Counted from the first letter of the stretch, positions 33,035 through 44,175 are shown. The stretch: DNA of 64,000 bases from Notamacropus eugenii (GCF_028372415.1 NC_092873.1:348835390-348899389), one strand, 5' to 3'. The notes: a model not told the origin generated them from the letters alone. Made by a program: numbers and translations.

Positions 33035-33460
33035 TAGAGGTTCCTAACCTGAGCTCCACGAACTTTTTAAAAGGTATTTTGATAACCATATCTAGTGGTG
33101 CAGTAGATAGAGCACCTGACCTGGAGGCAGGGAAACCTGAGTTCAAATCTTGCCTCCGATGCTCCGACTCTGGCCCAGTAACTTAACCCTATTCACCTCA
33201 GTTTGCTCATTTATAAAATAATGGAGAAGAAAATGGCAAACCACTCCAGTATCTGTCATGAAAACCCCAAATGGAGTCATGAAGAGTCAGATACATCTGA
33301 ACAAACAACATTTACAATATAATTGGTTTCCTTTGCTAGCCTATGATTTTATTTTATGCATTTAAAAAAATAATTCCGAGAAGGGGTCCATAGGTTTCAT
33401 GAGACTGCTGAAAGAGTAGTCCATGACACACAAAAAAGTTAAGAACTCCTGGTCTAATTA
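33035..33460 (-). mobile_element. Old repeat split by an RTE-tailed SINE
   Basis: Outer parts (GGTTCCTAACCTGAGCTCC; GATTTTATTTTATGCATTTA; AAGTTAAGAACTCCTGGTCT) belong to the repeat also seen at 36345-36560 in reverse orientation. A SINE at about 33089-33310 sits inside. Confidence 0.6.
33089..33310 (+). mobile_element. tRNA-headed SINE with RTE tail
   Basis: TGGTGCAGTAGATAGAGCAC, GAGTTCAAATCTTGCC, GGCAAACCACTCCAGTATCT and CAGATACATCTGAACAAACA. Confidence 0.8.
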
Positions 33461-33714
33461 AACCTCTTTATGGCCAAAAGAATTGGCACCAGCATGTCCG
33501 GCAGCTGTCAGTAAGTAACACAGCTACTTTTTTTTGAGCCTATATTCCTGGACTTCAAATGCATTACTTCCCCAAGGAGCCACTCCATCTTTACTCTGGG
33601 ATCTGCAGCTTTTGGGAGAGAGAAACTGGACATAATTTTGGAGAGAGAAGTAGATTTGGGATCACCTGGGGGTGAAGCTTCGGAGTAATAGTAAAAACCG
33701 TAACAATAATAACC

Positions 33715-33975
33715 AGTATTTATCTTTTTTAATTTTTTAATTTTAATTTTACAATTACACGTAAACAGAAAATTTTTTAACATTCTTAAAAATTTTTTTT
33801 TGAGTTGTGTATTGTCTTGTCTACCTCCCTCCTCTTCACTTCAGAAGGCAAGCAGTTTGATATAGATTATACATGTGCAGTCATGCAAAACATTTCCATA
33901 TTAGCCATGTTACCAAAGAAAACACAGACCCCGAAAAAAAGAGTAATGAAAAAAGTAAAAAAGTATAACATTTAT
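33715..33975 (-). mobile_element. L1 3' end
   Basis: TTACAATTACACGTAAACAG, CTACCTCCCTCCTCTTCACT, GATATAGATTATACATGTGC, CCATATTAGCCATGTTACC: the mirror of the L1 end at 30455. Confidence 0.65.
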
Positions 33976-33984
33976 CTATTTTTG

Positions 33985-34280
33985 CTTGACTTTGTATCCC
34001 AGGCACTTAGCACGATGTCCCTGCCAGAGTAGTTACTTCAATAAATGCTTGCTGAGGACTAACTCAGTGCTTTAAGGTTTATGAAAGAGCTTTACACATG
34101 TTATCTGACCATCACAACTCTGGGAAGCAGTTGTTCTTATCATCTTCATTTTACAAATGAGGAAACTGAGGCAAACAGAGGTTAAATGACTTGCCCAGAG
34201 TCCAGCAGCTAGTAAGTGTCTGAGGCAGGATTCCAACTCAGATCTTCCTAGCAACATCTTATTCACCCTGCCACATAGTT
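33985..34280. mobile_element. L2 terminus (plus), then MIR (minus)
   Basis: 33985-34058: CCAGGCACTTAGCACGATGT, then CAATAAATGCTTGCTGA. 34060-34280: ACAAATGAGGAAACTGAGGC and GACTTGCCCAGAG. Confidence 0.55.
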
Positions 34281-34299
34281 GAGAGTCCTCCCAGCCAGT

Positions 34300-34765
34300 T
34301 TAGGGCTACCAGACCTGGGGAAGGGGCTGCCTTGGTCCCCCAAACTTTAGCTTCAATGGGAGTTCCTTTAGGTTGGGCGAACCCTGTGCAGCTTCAGTCC
34401 GCCGATAGCACAGGCTTGTCCAAGACAGGGAAAGGACATCACGAAAGGTCTGCAGCTTTGGCCTGGACAGCACTCTGTAACTAAAGCCGACCTCATAAGT
34501 GACTAATTGATTTCTGTTCCCTGATTAAATGTTCAGCACTTTACATGGCAGCAGAAGGAGGTCAGCGCTACCTCCTCCCTCCCCCCCCAACCCCCTTCAG
34601 CAACTCGTGGGGAGAGACAAAGAAATTGATTTTCCAATCGATGCTCTGAGCAATGATTAAATGTTCTCTGCACAACGGCCCTAATGAGTCCCGGAGGCGC
34701 GCCGGGCCTTTAATTAGAGACTCCCATGGGGGCCGGAGCTAGGGGGCTGCCCAGGGGCTGGGGGC
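34300..34765. promoter_or_regulatory. Candidate conserved non-coding element B
   Basis: Unique block with CpGs (including a GGCGCGCC at 34696) and many homeodomain cores: CTAATTGATT (34503), TGATTAAATGTTC twice (34522 and 34654), CTAATGAG (34681) and TTAATTAG (34710). AATTGATTT also occurs twice (34505 and 34624), upstream of each TGATTAAATGTTC. The best enhancer candidate in the window. Confidence 0.5.
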
Positions 34766-34843
34766 TGGCTGAGAGAAAGGGTTGGGCCCCGGGAGATCTG
34801 TGGGCTGGTCATTTGGGCAGAGACCCTACAAAAGGGTCTAAAA

Positions 34844-35110
34844 GGTGTGTCTGTGTGTGTGTGTCTGTGTGTGTGTGTCTGTGTCTGTGTGTGTCTGTGT
34901 GTCTATGTGTCTGTGTGTGTCTGTGTGTCTCTGTGTGTGTGTCTGTGTGTGTGTGTCTGTGTGTCTATGTGTCTGTGTGTGTGTCTGTGTGTCTCTCTGT
35001 GTGTTTCTGTGTCTGTGTGTGTCTGTGTCTCTCTGTGTGTGTGTGTCTGTGTGTGTCTGTGTGTGTCTCTGTGTGTGTGTCTCTGTGTGTGTCTATGTGT
35101 GTGCATATGT

Positions 35111-35153
<43 letters not shown>
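34844..35153. repeat. 310-bp (TG)n/(TGTC)n compound microsatellite
   Basis: TGTGTGTCTGTGTGTC-type composite ending in a pure (GT)n of about 18 copies. It is open in several frames on both strands, producing Cys/Val/Ser- or His/Thr-rich pseudo-ORFs up to 181 codons. Confidence 0.95.
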
Positions 35154-35156
<3 letters not shown>

Positions 35157-35299
35157 GGACTTGGGTGTATACATGCTCTAGGGTACCACCTGCACCAACA
35201 TGTAGCATATTCGTTTGAAAGCAGGCGTGTTCCACAAGCCTCGGCTCCCCAAATCCTCCCTGATCCTCCCCACCCTACACACTCCTCCCCAGGGCGTCG

Positions 35300-35615
35300 G
35301 GGTAATCAGAGCCAGGGGGCGGACTCTCAGTTCTGCCTCGAGGTCAATTTGGTTGCTAGAATGGCACCCGGAGGCTTGGGCAGGAAATGAATCCCCCATA
35401 AACGCCACTGTGTTTTCATTACTCGCTGCCCGGCCCCACTGGCCTAGCAGCCCCATTGGAGGAGCTCAGACTAAAGACTTTAGAAATTCAAATAAGGCTC
35501 TCGGGGGAGAACTGGGCTTAAACATTCCCCAGCGCAGGCGGCTTTATTGAAGGAATAAACTATATTTGCAAAGTAAGATATTGAGCCTGTCACTTTCTCT
35601 TAGCGTTATAATGAG
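35300..35615. promoter_or_regulatory. Candidate conserved non-coding element C
   Basis: Unique, CpG-bearing block: GTTTTCATTACTCGCTGCC, CCCCATTGGAGGAGCTCAGA, GGCGGCTTTATTGAAGGAAT, AAACTATATTTGCAAAG (MEF2-like) and TAGCGTTATAATGAGATCGA. Separated from element B only by the TG repeat. Confidence 0.5.
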
Positions 35616-36344
35616 ATCGAGGGAGGGAGGGAGGGAGGCAGGATGGGGTCCCCCAGGGGGAAAGAAGCAGGAGCAGGGAGCTTCTCCCACCCTTCACTCC
35701 CCACTACCAACACCAGTACCACCATCATCACGCACCCTGACACCGGACTATGGGCAGAGATGCTCATTCTCCTCCCTCTATTTCCTTTGGTTGGGAATTC
35801 CCACTCCCTCATCTAACTCCCCATACCTTTTTCCAAGACCCCCAGGATGAGAAGAGGTCAGAGTGTAGACAGGAGAATGTTCAGAAGGGTATCTGCCAGA
35901 CCCTGGAAGCCCGAATCAATTTATTTCCCCTCCAACTCACTCCCCAAAGAATCCCTAACCTCTGCTCCATAGTCTACCTCATCAAGATATACCTGGGGTA
36001 GAATTCTGTGCCAGTATCTGGGGAAGAGCTAGAGGGGAAAAAATTCTGTTCTCTGGGGTTTCCTAATCTTTTGAAGGTGGTAGGGAGCAGGGAAGGGAAC
36101 AGGGAAAAAGACATATGCCCCAGAATTAGACGGAGACCCAGAGGACAGATGCTCGGGAGTAGGGGAGGAGGGAGTTATGATGAGTCAAGACAGATTTCTT
36201 ACTGAAGTGGGGTATGGAGCAGAGCAGGAAAGGATAGGAGGGAGGGAGCAATAGGGCAGAGAGGAGAGACACATGCCAGGGGGTGGGGGTGGGGGGAGTG
36301 AGGGAGGATTTATCTGACTGAGGGAGAGAGTATGAGGGAAGAGA

Positions 36345-36560
36345 TCCCCACATATCAGGGTCTCATGGACCCCTTTGGCAATCTGGAGAGGCCTGTAAAC
36401 TCTTCTTAGAATTATGTTTCTAAATGCATAAAATAAAATCCATAGAATTACAAGGGAAATAAATTTCATTAAAATACAGTTATCAAAAGATTAAAAGTTC
36501 CAAGTTCATGGTCATCTGTTCACAGATCCCCTTGGGAGTCCGTGTACCCCAAGAACCCCT
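36345..36560 (+). mobile_element. Old repeat (TGCATAAAATAAAATCCATA type)
   Basis: CTCATGGACCCCTTTGGCAA..TAAATGCATAAAATAAAATC..AAATACAGTTATCAAAAGAT. Same family as 33035-33460. Confidence 0.55.
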
Positions 36561-37590
36561 CTCAGAAATGAAGGGGTAAAATCCTGGCATGGCAACAGAT
36601 TCTAATTATGGCTAAAAGAAAGAAACCCAGGGTTCTTTGGCCATGAGTCAGGTCCAGATGTTTCTCCTAGGGACTTTTCTCAGCTTCTCTATTTTAGCAC
36701 TGGTCATGGGGACCAGCTGTCCAATAAGGGGAATGAGGGACATATTGGCACCCTGAGCATAGGCATGAGGGTATAAAATGCCAAACATGTCACTCTTCCC
36801 TTGCTCAGGACTGCCCCTCTCCCACACCCCCATACATACTCAGTGCAGGGTCAGGGAGGGAATTAGACAGCTACTGATCAAATGAAGGACATCTTTAATT
36901 TTATCTTTTCCAAATTAAGAAAAAGTTTTAATTTTTATGACCATTTTAAATTTCATTTTTATTTTTTTCCAAACTGAAGGACAGGGTGAAGTCAGGAATA
37001 AGCTGGTACAGGCTTCTGGGCTTGAAGCTCAGTTTTACAAGCCCTAATTCTCAGAGAAACCCCTACCAGTCTTGAGCCCAGCTTTCCCCACCTCTGGGGC
37101 CTATAGTGCCAACCAGAACAGCTGTGGCTCTGTGACTGTGCCATGTCACAGAATGGTGCCAGAACTGGGGGAAGAAGCATCTAGTGTGGCAGGTCATGGA
37201 ACAGCTGGCTTGTCACTTGTGCCCTGAGCCCCAAGAAGAGATAGAAGCTGACAATATGACTGGTAGAGAGGTGAAGAGAGGGATAGACCAGGAAGGGGCA
37301 GAAGAGGCCTTCATGGGGCAGCAGGATTAAAGTCCTTCGTGGGAACAGGCCTAGGTGGGAGATACTAGGTCTTCTCTGTGGAATCCTACTCCTGTAGAGA
37401 AGCTCCCCTCTTTGGGGACAACATTCTCTCTACTTCCAGAGTTTTGGCAGCAGGAGGAGGGGTGGAGGCAATCCAGGGACCCTGCACACAAAGAGATATT
37501 CAGGGCAGCCACATGACAAAGCCAGATATCTTCATCCTCCAGACGTTTGAGACCTGGGAGGAAGAACAAGCCTGGTTATAGGTAAGGAAG
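36560..37590. other. No recognised gene; AT-rich L1-like patch
   Basis: 36885-36985 is A/T-rich and may be an L1 3' scrap. The rest is unique. A CAGAATGG/CTGTGGCTCTGTGACTGT stretch has no recognised function. Confidence 0.4.
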
Positions 37591-37597
37591 GAAACAA

Positions 37598-37830
37598 GGA
37601 AACAAGCATTATTAAGTGCCTCCTACGTGCCAGGCACTGTGCTGAAGGGTTCCTAAACATCTCATTTGATCTTTGCAATCCTGGGAGGGAGATGCTATTA
37701 TGATCCTCATTTTACAGTCGAGGAAACTGAGGCAGACAGGGGTCAAATGGTTTGCCCAGGGTCACACAGCTAACAAGTGTCTGAGGCTGGATTTTAATTT
37801 AGGATTTCCTCCCCACTGCACCACCTTTCC
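37598..37830 (-). mobile_element. MIR relic
   Basis: CTCCTACGTGCCAGGCACTG, TTTTACAGTCGAGGAAACTG and GGGTCACACAGCTAACAAGT. Confidence 0.65.
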
Positions 37831-37870
37831 TTCCCTGCCCCCCCACCCTTGTTCTTTCTCTGTCCCTTTT

Positions 37871-37955
37871 CTCCTCCCCTCTGCCCTCTCTCTCTCTCTG
37901 TACATGTAAATGTATATGTGTATGTATGTATGTATGTATATATACACACACATAT
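37871..37955. repeat. (TC)n and (TATG)n simple repeats
   Basis: TCTCTCTCTCTCTGTACATG, then GTATGTATGTATGTATGTAT. Confidence 0.8.
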
Positions 37956-38039
37956 GGCATGAAAGCTGACCTAGTGAAGCATGAATTTTTCTGGGGCCTG
38001 CCTCAGACTTCCTGTGAACCCCTGCACCTTTTCCCTGCC

Positions 38040-38310
38040 CTTTCATCCTTATGCCCATGGTTTAGGGTGGTTTTCTTGCTTCTGCAAAAAGCCTTTGCTC
38101 CTCAATGCTTATGTCTTCCCTCTGAGATTATCTCCAATTTATTCTGTATATAGATCTTGTTTTTACAAAGGTGTTTGCCTGTCCCTCTCCCCTCTCCACT
38201 AGACTGTGTGAGCTCCTTGAGGTCAGAAACTATTACCTTTTTTTTATATTCCTAGAGCTTAACCATGGTTCCTGACACATGGAAGTGGTTAATAAATGCT
38301 TACTGATTTG
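38040..38310 (+). mobile_element. L2 3' end
   Basis: TCTGAGATTATCTCCAATTT, TTGTTTTTACAAAGGTGTTT, GTGTGAGCTCCTTGAGG and AATAAATGCTTACTGATTTG. Confidence 0.6.
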
Positions 38311-39019
38311 ACTTGACTGTTATTTCTGGGGCCCAAAAGGAAGCCTATGGGTGTCAAGAGGTTTGGTTGCTAATATCCTAATGTGATTTTCTCCTCAATG
38401 GCCTTCCCTGCCTTTGAGTCTCCTGTTAAGGAGGTAATCTAGCTCCTACCTCATTCCTATGGTTCCTGAAGATACAGGTAGCAGAAAACATGTCTCTAAG
38501 GGGTACTGGAAAGGACTGTGCCATCCTGCCTGTACCCTTGTGGCTTCTCCTGGTGGCAGATGAGGCATGCAGGTGAGATTAACTGTCAAGTTAGGGAAAG
38601 GTCCCTTATGAAGAACAGGCTATAGCTTCCCCCTGCCCTCCCACCCATCTCTAACTATAGGAAATGTTGCCTGAATGTCGACCTCTCTTGGCCCTTTCCC
38701 TGGATCTCAGCTGTGCTTTCTATGGGTGATGAAATGGGCAGTGATGGGTAAGCTTGGCAACAGGGCTATAGTGGCAAGGCATGCCCGCCCTCGGCACTTT
38801 TTTCCTGACTTGTCACCACTCCCAGGCTGCCCAGCCAGCCATCGATGCAAAACCACAGTGACAAGATCCAGAGAGAGAGGGAAGGGGAGCTGAGCCTGGG
38901 GTGTGGGGGATGGGGGAGAAGGGAGAAGGGAGAAGATGTAGGGTAAGGGCTTTTCTTGCAATCCACTGGAACAGTAATGTGACAGCTTCCCATCTGGGGG
39001 CCAGTTCCCTGGGAGAAAA

Positions 39020-39315
39020 GCCAGGGAGAGCAGTGGGAATCTGTCTCTATGTCTGTCTGTCTTTGCATTTGTTCCTGCCTATTTCTGTCTTTTTTTCCCA
39101 GACTGATGCTAATTCTCTCTCTTTCTCTTTTTTCTGTCTCCTTTATCTCTCTGTCTCTGCCTTTGCCTCTGAATCTGTCTCTTTTCTCCCTTCCCTCTCT
39201 TTTTGTCTGTATCCCCTCTCTCATGGTCTTTCTCTCCATTTCTCTCTGACAATGTCCCTTTCTATCTCTGTCTCCCTGACTCTCTCCCCATCCTGTTTCC
39301 CTCTGTGCTCCTTTT
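39020..39315. repeat. Pyrimidine-rich low complexity
   Basis: TCTGTCTGTCTTTGC- and CTCTCTTTCTC-type DNA. Overlapping Leu/Ser-rich chance ORFs lie here. Confidence 0.7.
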
Positions 39316-39468
39316 AATTCAGTTCAATAAGTTTTATTAAACATTTAATATGAGCAAGCTACAGGGTTGGGTACTAGAGATACAGAGACAAAAATGAAGC
39401 AGCTTCTACTTTCAAGGAGCTTTTTTTCTGTCAGGAGGATATACAGATAAGTAAATATCTCTGTCTGT
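39315..39468 (-). mobile_element. L2 3' terminus
   Basis: TTTTATTAAACATTTAATAT, GGGTACTAGAGATACAGAGA and TTCAAGGAGCTTTTTTTCTG. Confidence 0.45.
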
Positions 39469-39596
39469 TTCTTTTTATCTCTGATATCTCCAGAAGTGAA
39501 ACAATAAAGTTTCTACTTGCAACATAATTAATCAGGACCCCAGAAACTGGGCCCTCTGTTCCTAAAAGTAGGTGTGTGTTTAAAAGAATATGTATG

Positions 39597-39833
39597 TTGT
39601 TGTTCAGTCATTTCAGTTGTGTCTGACTCTTCGTAACCCCAGTTTTGGTTACCTTGGCAGAAATACAGAAGTGGTTTGCCATTTCCTTCTCCAGCACATT
39701 TGACAGATGAATAAACTGAGGCACACAAGGTTAAATGACTTGCCCTGGGTCATGGAGCTTCTCATAAGTGTCTGACGCTAGATTTGAAGTCAGGTCCTCC
39801 TAAAACCAGGGCTGGTGCCATCTAGCTGTCCCT
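39597..39833 (-). mobile_element. tRNA-headed SINE with RTE tail
   Basis: TTGTGTCTGACTCTTCGTAA, AAGTGGTTTGCCATTTCC, GGTGCCATCTAGCTGTCC. GTGTTTAAAAGAATATG before and GTGTTAAAGGATATATAAG after may be the target-site duplication. Confidence 0.8.
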
Positions 39834-39839
39834 ACGTGT

Positions 39840-40810
39840 TAAAGGATATATAAGAATATGTGAGAACATGTGACTTTGTGTGTTTGTATGTGTGATTTGT
39901 GTTCAAGGCAGAGGTTTCTGGGAGTTTATGAATACTATATCTCTAAAGCAGATGCTCAAACATCTCTTTTGAGAGTGTGAGGTGGGAGTAGGGGGGTTAT
40001 TTTCTTCTAATATACACTCTGACCATAGTAGGAAAGCTCCTTGAATCCAGGACCTTAAACTCTGGTTACTGCAGAGTATTCAAATGCTTAGTGCTAAAAC
40101 AGTCATAGTCTTCCCCCTAGGAGGAGTGCTCACAGAATCCCCAATTCTAACCTGTTCTCCCATACACCACCTTCCCTCAAATCAGGTCAGGGTTCTGGCT
40201 AAATCAAGAGAAGTGGATGGGAGTGCCTGGTAGGGTCCCTACCCCCTCCCTCTGCTTGTCAGCCACTGATCTGTTCTGTGTTCCTATAAATATTTACAAA
40301 TCCCAGTTGCTGAGAAGCAAGACATCTTTCCTCTGGCTGAAGCCCATAGGCTGTAGGCTTAGCAGGGAGAAACCAGCAAGGATAGGAGGGAAGGAAGGAA
40401 TGTAGGAGTGGGGGTAGGTACCAGGACTCCAGGTTTCTAATCTCAGATGTGTTTGAGCTAATACTGTGTCCTCCAGCATCTTTGTGACTTTTAAGAAGAT
40501 AGAAATCTAGATTCCCCAGGTCCAGAAAGGTCACTTCATCTCTCCCTTATGTGGTATCACATCCTTCCTCCTGACTGATGGAAGTTCCTGTGGCAGCTGT
40601 CTCCCCTCTTCTCTGAACTACCACTAAGGTCCATCCTTCTGCCTCTAGGCAAGTATGATACATCCCTGTCCCTCAGAGCAACTAGCTTTAAAAAAAAAAC
40701 AAAACTCTAGAAAATCTCTTTGGGACCCAGTGTTATTATCTCACTACTCTTAATGCTGTCCTCAGGGCACCCCCAATGAACTCATCTACAACCTTCCAAA
40801 ACAGAACCTT
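39840..40810. other. No recognised gene or repeat
   Basis: Unique sequence without CpG clustering or splice-supported ORFs. Confidence 0.4.
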
Positions 40811-40811
40811 G

Positions 40812-41060
40812 GGAAGACACTACCTAGGCCTGAAATCAGGAAGATTATTCAAATTTGGGCTCAGACACACACTGGCTTGTGTGAACCTGGGTGAGTCACC
40901 TCACCTGCTTGCCTCAGTTTCCTCAACTGTAAAATGGGAATAATAATAACACCTTCTTTCCAGGGTTATTTCGAGGATCAAATGAGATAATATTGGGAAA
41001 GTCCTTAGCAGAATGCCTGTCATATAATGGGCACTTAATAAATGCCTGTTCCCTCTCTCC
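40812..41060 (+). mobile_element. CORE-SINE (MIR/MAR1 type)
   Basis: GAACCTGGGTGAGTCACCTC, CAGTTTCCTCAACTGTAAAA, GATCAAATGAGATAATATTG, GGGCACTTAATAAATGCC. Confidence 0.6.
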
Positions 41061-41079
41061 CTCCCTCCCTTCCTCTTTC

Positions 41080-41510
41080 TAAATCTTCTTCCTGAATACG
41101 GCTGGGAATTTGAGAGGATTATCTCCTTGTTTTATAACACTCTAATTTACTTATTAAGTAATATTATATATTGCAGTTATCTTTCCTGATAGCTTACACT
41201 TTTATTAGCCTATAAGCTCATTGAGGACAGGGGCCATGTCTTTGTATCCCCTCTAGATTGATTAATTTCTTTACTTGTGTAGCATAGAAGAGAGAGGGCT
41301 AAAGTGAGAATCAGAGAGACCTGGTTTCCAATCCTGTTTTAGATACCAACTAGCTATGTGGCTCTGGACAAATCATTCAATCTCTATGAATTTCAGTTTC
41401 CTCATCTGTAAAATTGGAATAGTAAGAGCACAGTCTATAGGAGCAAATGAGATTGTCTATGTAAAGTTTTATAAAACTTGATGAGCAATAGAATGTCGGT
41501 TGTTAAGATA
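41080..41510 (+). mobile_element. L2 3' end, then MIR
   Basis: 41080-41260: CCTATAAGCTCATTGAGGAC, AGGGGCCATGTC. 41275-41510: CTAGCTATGTGGCTCTGGAC, TTTCCTCATCTGTAAAATTG. Confidence 0.5.
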
Positions 41511-42520
41511 ATGGTGATGACATTCTCCAAGTCCTTTCTCAGTTTCTTCTAGTAGTAAGTTCGGTCAAGCTCCATAATCCAGAAAGTAGCTCTCTGCTTC
41601 CCAGATGAAGTGACCCCCTTGTTTCCACAATTCAGAGAGAATGAAGATTCCAGAGCAACCCCAGGCTCCAATATTCCCTAGGATCACTACAGTCTTGGGG
41701 CTCCCTGACCCTGCATAGACTCCCTGTGTTATCTTCTCCCTACCTGGAAAGGACAGAGTTAATATCTGGTCCTCATGGCCAGTTTCTAATTGTCCAAACT
41801 GTACTCATGATCCTTGTGGGAATGATCAGGAGCTAGGAAGGACTGAAGACCTCAGGTTGTAGAGTAGGAAGGAAAGCTTTCTACTTTGGAGTGAATCAAT
41901 TTTCCCTTTGGAAGGATTAGACATCTTGGTTGGTCAATGACCAAATCACGTGAGGGTGAGGGGAGAGTGGCACAGGGGCAGAGGTAGAGCAGCACATCTG
42001 CAGGTGAGTGGAAAAGGGGTCTCTGTCTTTTTCTCTTCCATTCCCCCAATATTGCTTTCCTCATGATGGGGAACTTAGGGACACTTCAATTATATGGGTT
42101 GGGAGAGAGTGGGGGAGAGAAGGTAGAAGTGGACCCCTCAACTTTCTACAGTTCCTTTTGTCTACATTAAGAAAGCTGGAAACTGGCGGGGGAGAGATGG
42201 AAGTGAATGAGTGAGGAAGAAATGAGTTGAGGAGAAAGTAGGGATGAGGAAGAGAAGGGGGAAGAGCATAAGGCTGACAAGTGGGGTGAGGATAGACTGA
42301 GGATCTGATGGTAAGAGTTGTTTTATTTCCTGAATTTGAGATGAGATCAGTTATCTCCCTGGTTCCTAGAAAGAAAAAGCAGGGATTTTGAGGGGTGGGA
42401 GACCAGAATATACTTATAAAGAGAGACCCAGGGGTGGCAGAGAAAGAGTTAAACAGATTCTGAAAATAACCAAGCTGAAGCAAAAGCTGAAGCTGGGCAT
42501 GGTGAGTGCCTCTCCCGGAG
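41510..42520. other. Unique interval, no gene seen
   Basis: Mixed and purine-rich sequence (GGAAGAAATGAGTTGAGGAG). A 140-codon minus ORF at 42061-42483 is the complement of this purine-rich run. Confidence 0.4.
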
Positions 42521-42554
42521 AGATGGATCTATAGAGGGAAAAGTCAGTGCTGCT

Positions 42555-42625
42555 CCCCTCCCTGCCGCCCGCTGCCTAGCATCGGTTGCTAATTAAGCCG
42601 CCTCTCCATATCCCCTCCCCTTTTC
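42555..42625. promoter_or_regulatory. Candidate conserved non-coding element D
   Basis: CTGCCTAGCATCGGTTGCTA directly followed by ATTAAGCCGCC: an RFX-like GTTGCTA half-site overlapping a TAATTAA core, with retained CpGs. Confidence 0.35.
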
Positions 42626-43389
42626 TGAGCTGGCATGCTGAGGATCCCCAAGCACCATCAGCCGAGAGACTAGAAGAGGAGGGGGAGTTGGGGTGGGTAA
42701 GGGTGGACAAGTGCCTCCTGACTTATCAGGAGAACTCCAACAGTGACCCAGAAGCGTGGTATGTAGCCCCAGTGATCACATGCACAGCCCTGACCTGGGG
42801 CTAGAACAGACAGGAAAAGATACAGAAAGACAGACAGACCTGGTGGTGCTCGATAAATCTTTGCTGCTTGCAGAGACAAGGGAGTCTGTAAAATACCTAG
42901 TGATGGTGGAGGAGGACTGAGACCAGATGAGAAGCAGACAGATCATAACGCCCATAGAATCCATCAAAATGCTCAGTTCAGGATATCCTAGAGGCAAAGT
43001 GAATGGAGAAGTCAGAAAGCCAAGCCATACCCTTTCCTCTGAGAAGGAAGGGCAGTACCTCAGTTTCCCCCGCCCTCCCAAAACAGGGAGATATTTCCTA
43101 GCAAACAGTCTTGCACAGAAAAGCCCTGGAGGGATAGGCAATCAATCAGTCTTTCACTTTGTTTGAGAACTCCCTCAGAAAAGGCAAGGGGCCAGTCCCT
43201 TCGAGCCTCAGCCCAAATCCCCCATTTGCTTGCTTCAACAGCTCCTCTCGCTGGTGTACATGCTCTTTTTGGAGGATAGGCAAGGTGTCCCAGAGGGAGA
43301 AATCCTAGAGGTCCTCTGAGAGCTGAGAAAGGAACCCAGGGCATTTTGATCATCAGAATGAAAGCGCCCTAAAAGTGGAATGAAAACTC

Positions 43390-43465
43390 TTTGACTGAAG
43401 AGACTGTTTTTGTCCCTCTTTTGCTAGTGCCTGGCACATAGTAGGCACTTAATAGATGCTAATCC
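43390..43465 (+). mobile_element. L2 3' terminus
   Basis: GTGCCTGGCACATAGTAGGC, ACTTAATAGATGCTAATCC. Confidence 0.5.
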
Positions 43466-43814
43466 AGTGGAATGGATGGCCCTTGCCCTTCTCTCCGGAG
43501 GGGAGAGAGCTGGGATTAGGCACCCAAAATTTCCTATCGCCCCCCACAAAACGTCTCCACCCTCTCCCATGGGCTCCCACAGGACCAGCAGAGAGCTCTT
43601 TCCCAGAAATCCATGAAAACATCTGCTTTGCTTCTCTCTTCCCTGCCAGTCGATGAGCTTCTCCCACACACATACACCCCTTTCCCTTAAATACACATAA
43701 ACACTGAGTGGGGGTGCACAGCAGCGAACTTGGGCACCCAGAGGATGCAGAGGAGGTCAGAGCTCCATGTGGAGGGAGCATGGAAAAGGAACTAGAGACT
43801 CATCTTCACTGGAG

Positions 43815-44040
43815 CTCAGCCTCCTGCTCCCAACTCTCTCCCTGTGAGTCGGAGGCATAATTGTGCTGCCTGTCACTTGTTCATAACGCTATCTGTCTCG
43901 GAGGCTGACCCCGTAACACCCGCCATTATATTGGCTCCTGTTGGGGCTGCCGAGCCTCATTATTTATACATGCAGCTTGGAGGAGCGGGCTGGGCAGGGA
44001 GTGGGGGAGATGGCCCCTCTGATTAGGCAATTTTCCTGAT
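43815..44040. promoter_or_regulatory. Candidate conserved non-coding element E
   Basis: Unique CpG-retaining block with GTCGGAGGCATAATTGTGC, CTTGTTCATAACGCTATCTG, TAACACCCGCCATTATATTG, CCTCATTATTTATACATGCA and GATTAGGCAATTTTCC. Homeodomain cores are dense. Confidence 0.45.
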
Positions 44041-44157
44041 CCAGGGCCTTTGGGGAGGTGGGGTAAAGAAGCTGTTTTTCCATCTGCTCTCCCTTATCTC
44101 CTCCTCTGCTCTGCCATCCCTATCCAGAAGCTTGAGATTTGGGGGGCAGAGAGGGAT

Positions 44158-44175
44158 AGCCTCCCCCTGCTGGTA
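44158..44175 (-). promoter_or_regulatory. CTCF-like motif
   Basis: On the minus strand ACCAGCAGGGGGAGG resembles the CTCF core CCASYAGRKGGCR, with A where C is usual. Isolated motif only. Confidence 0.25.

Noticed and set aside
34726..35390. ORFs of 100-181 codons, Cys/Val/Ser-rich on plus and His/Thr-rich on minus
   Set aside because: Direct translations of the TG/TGTC microsatellite, open in several frames at once.
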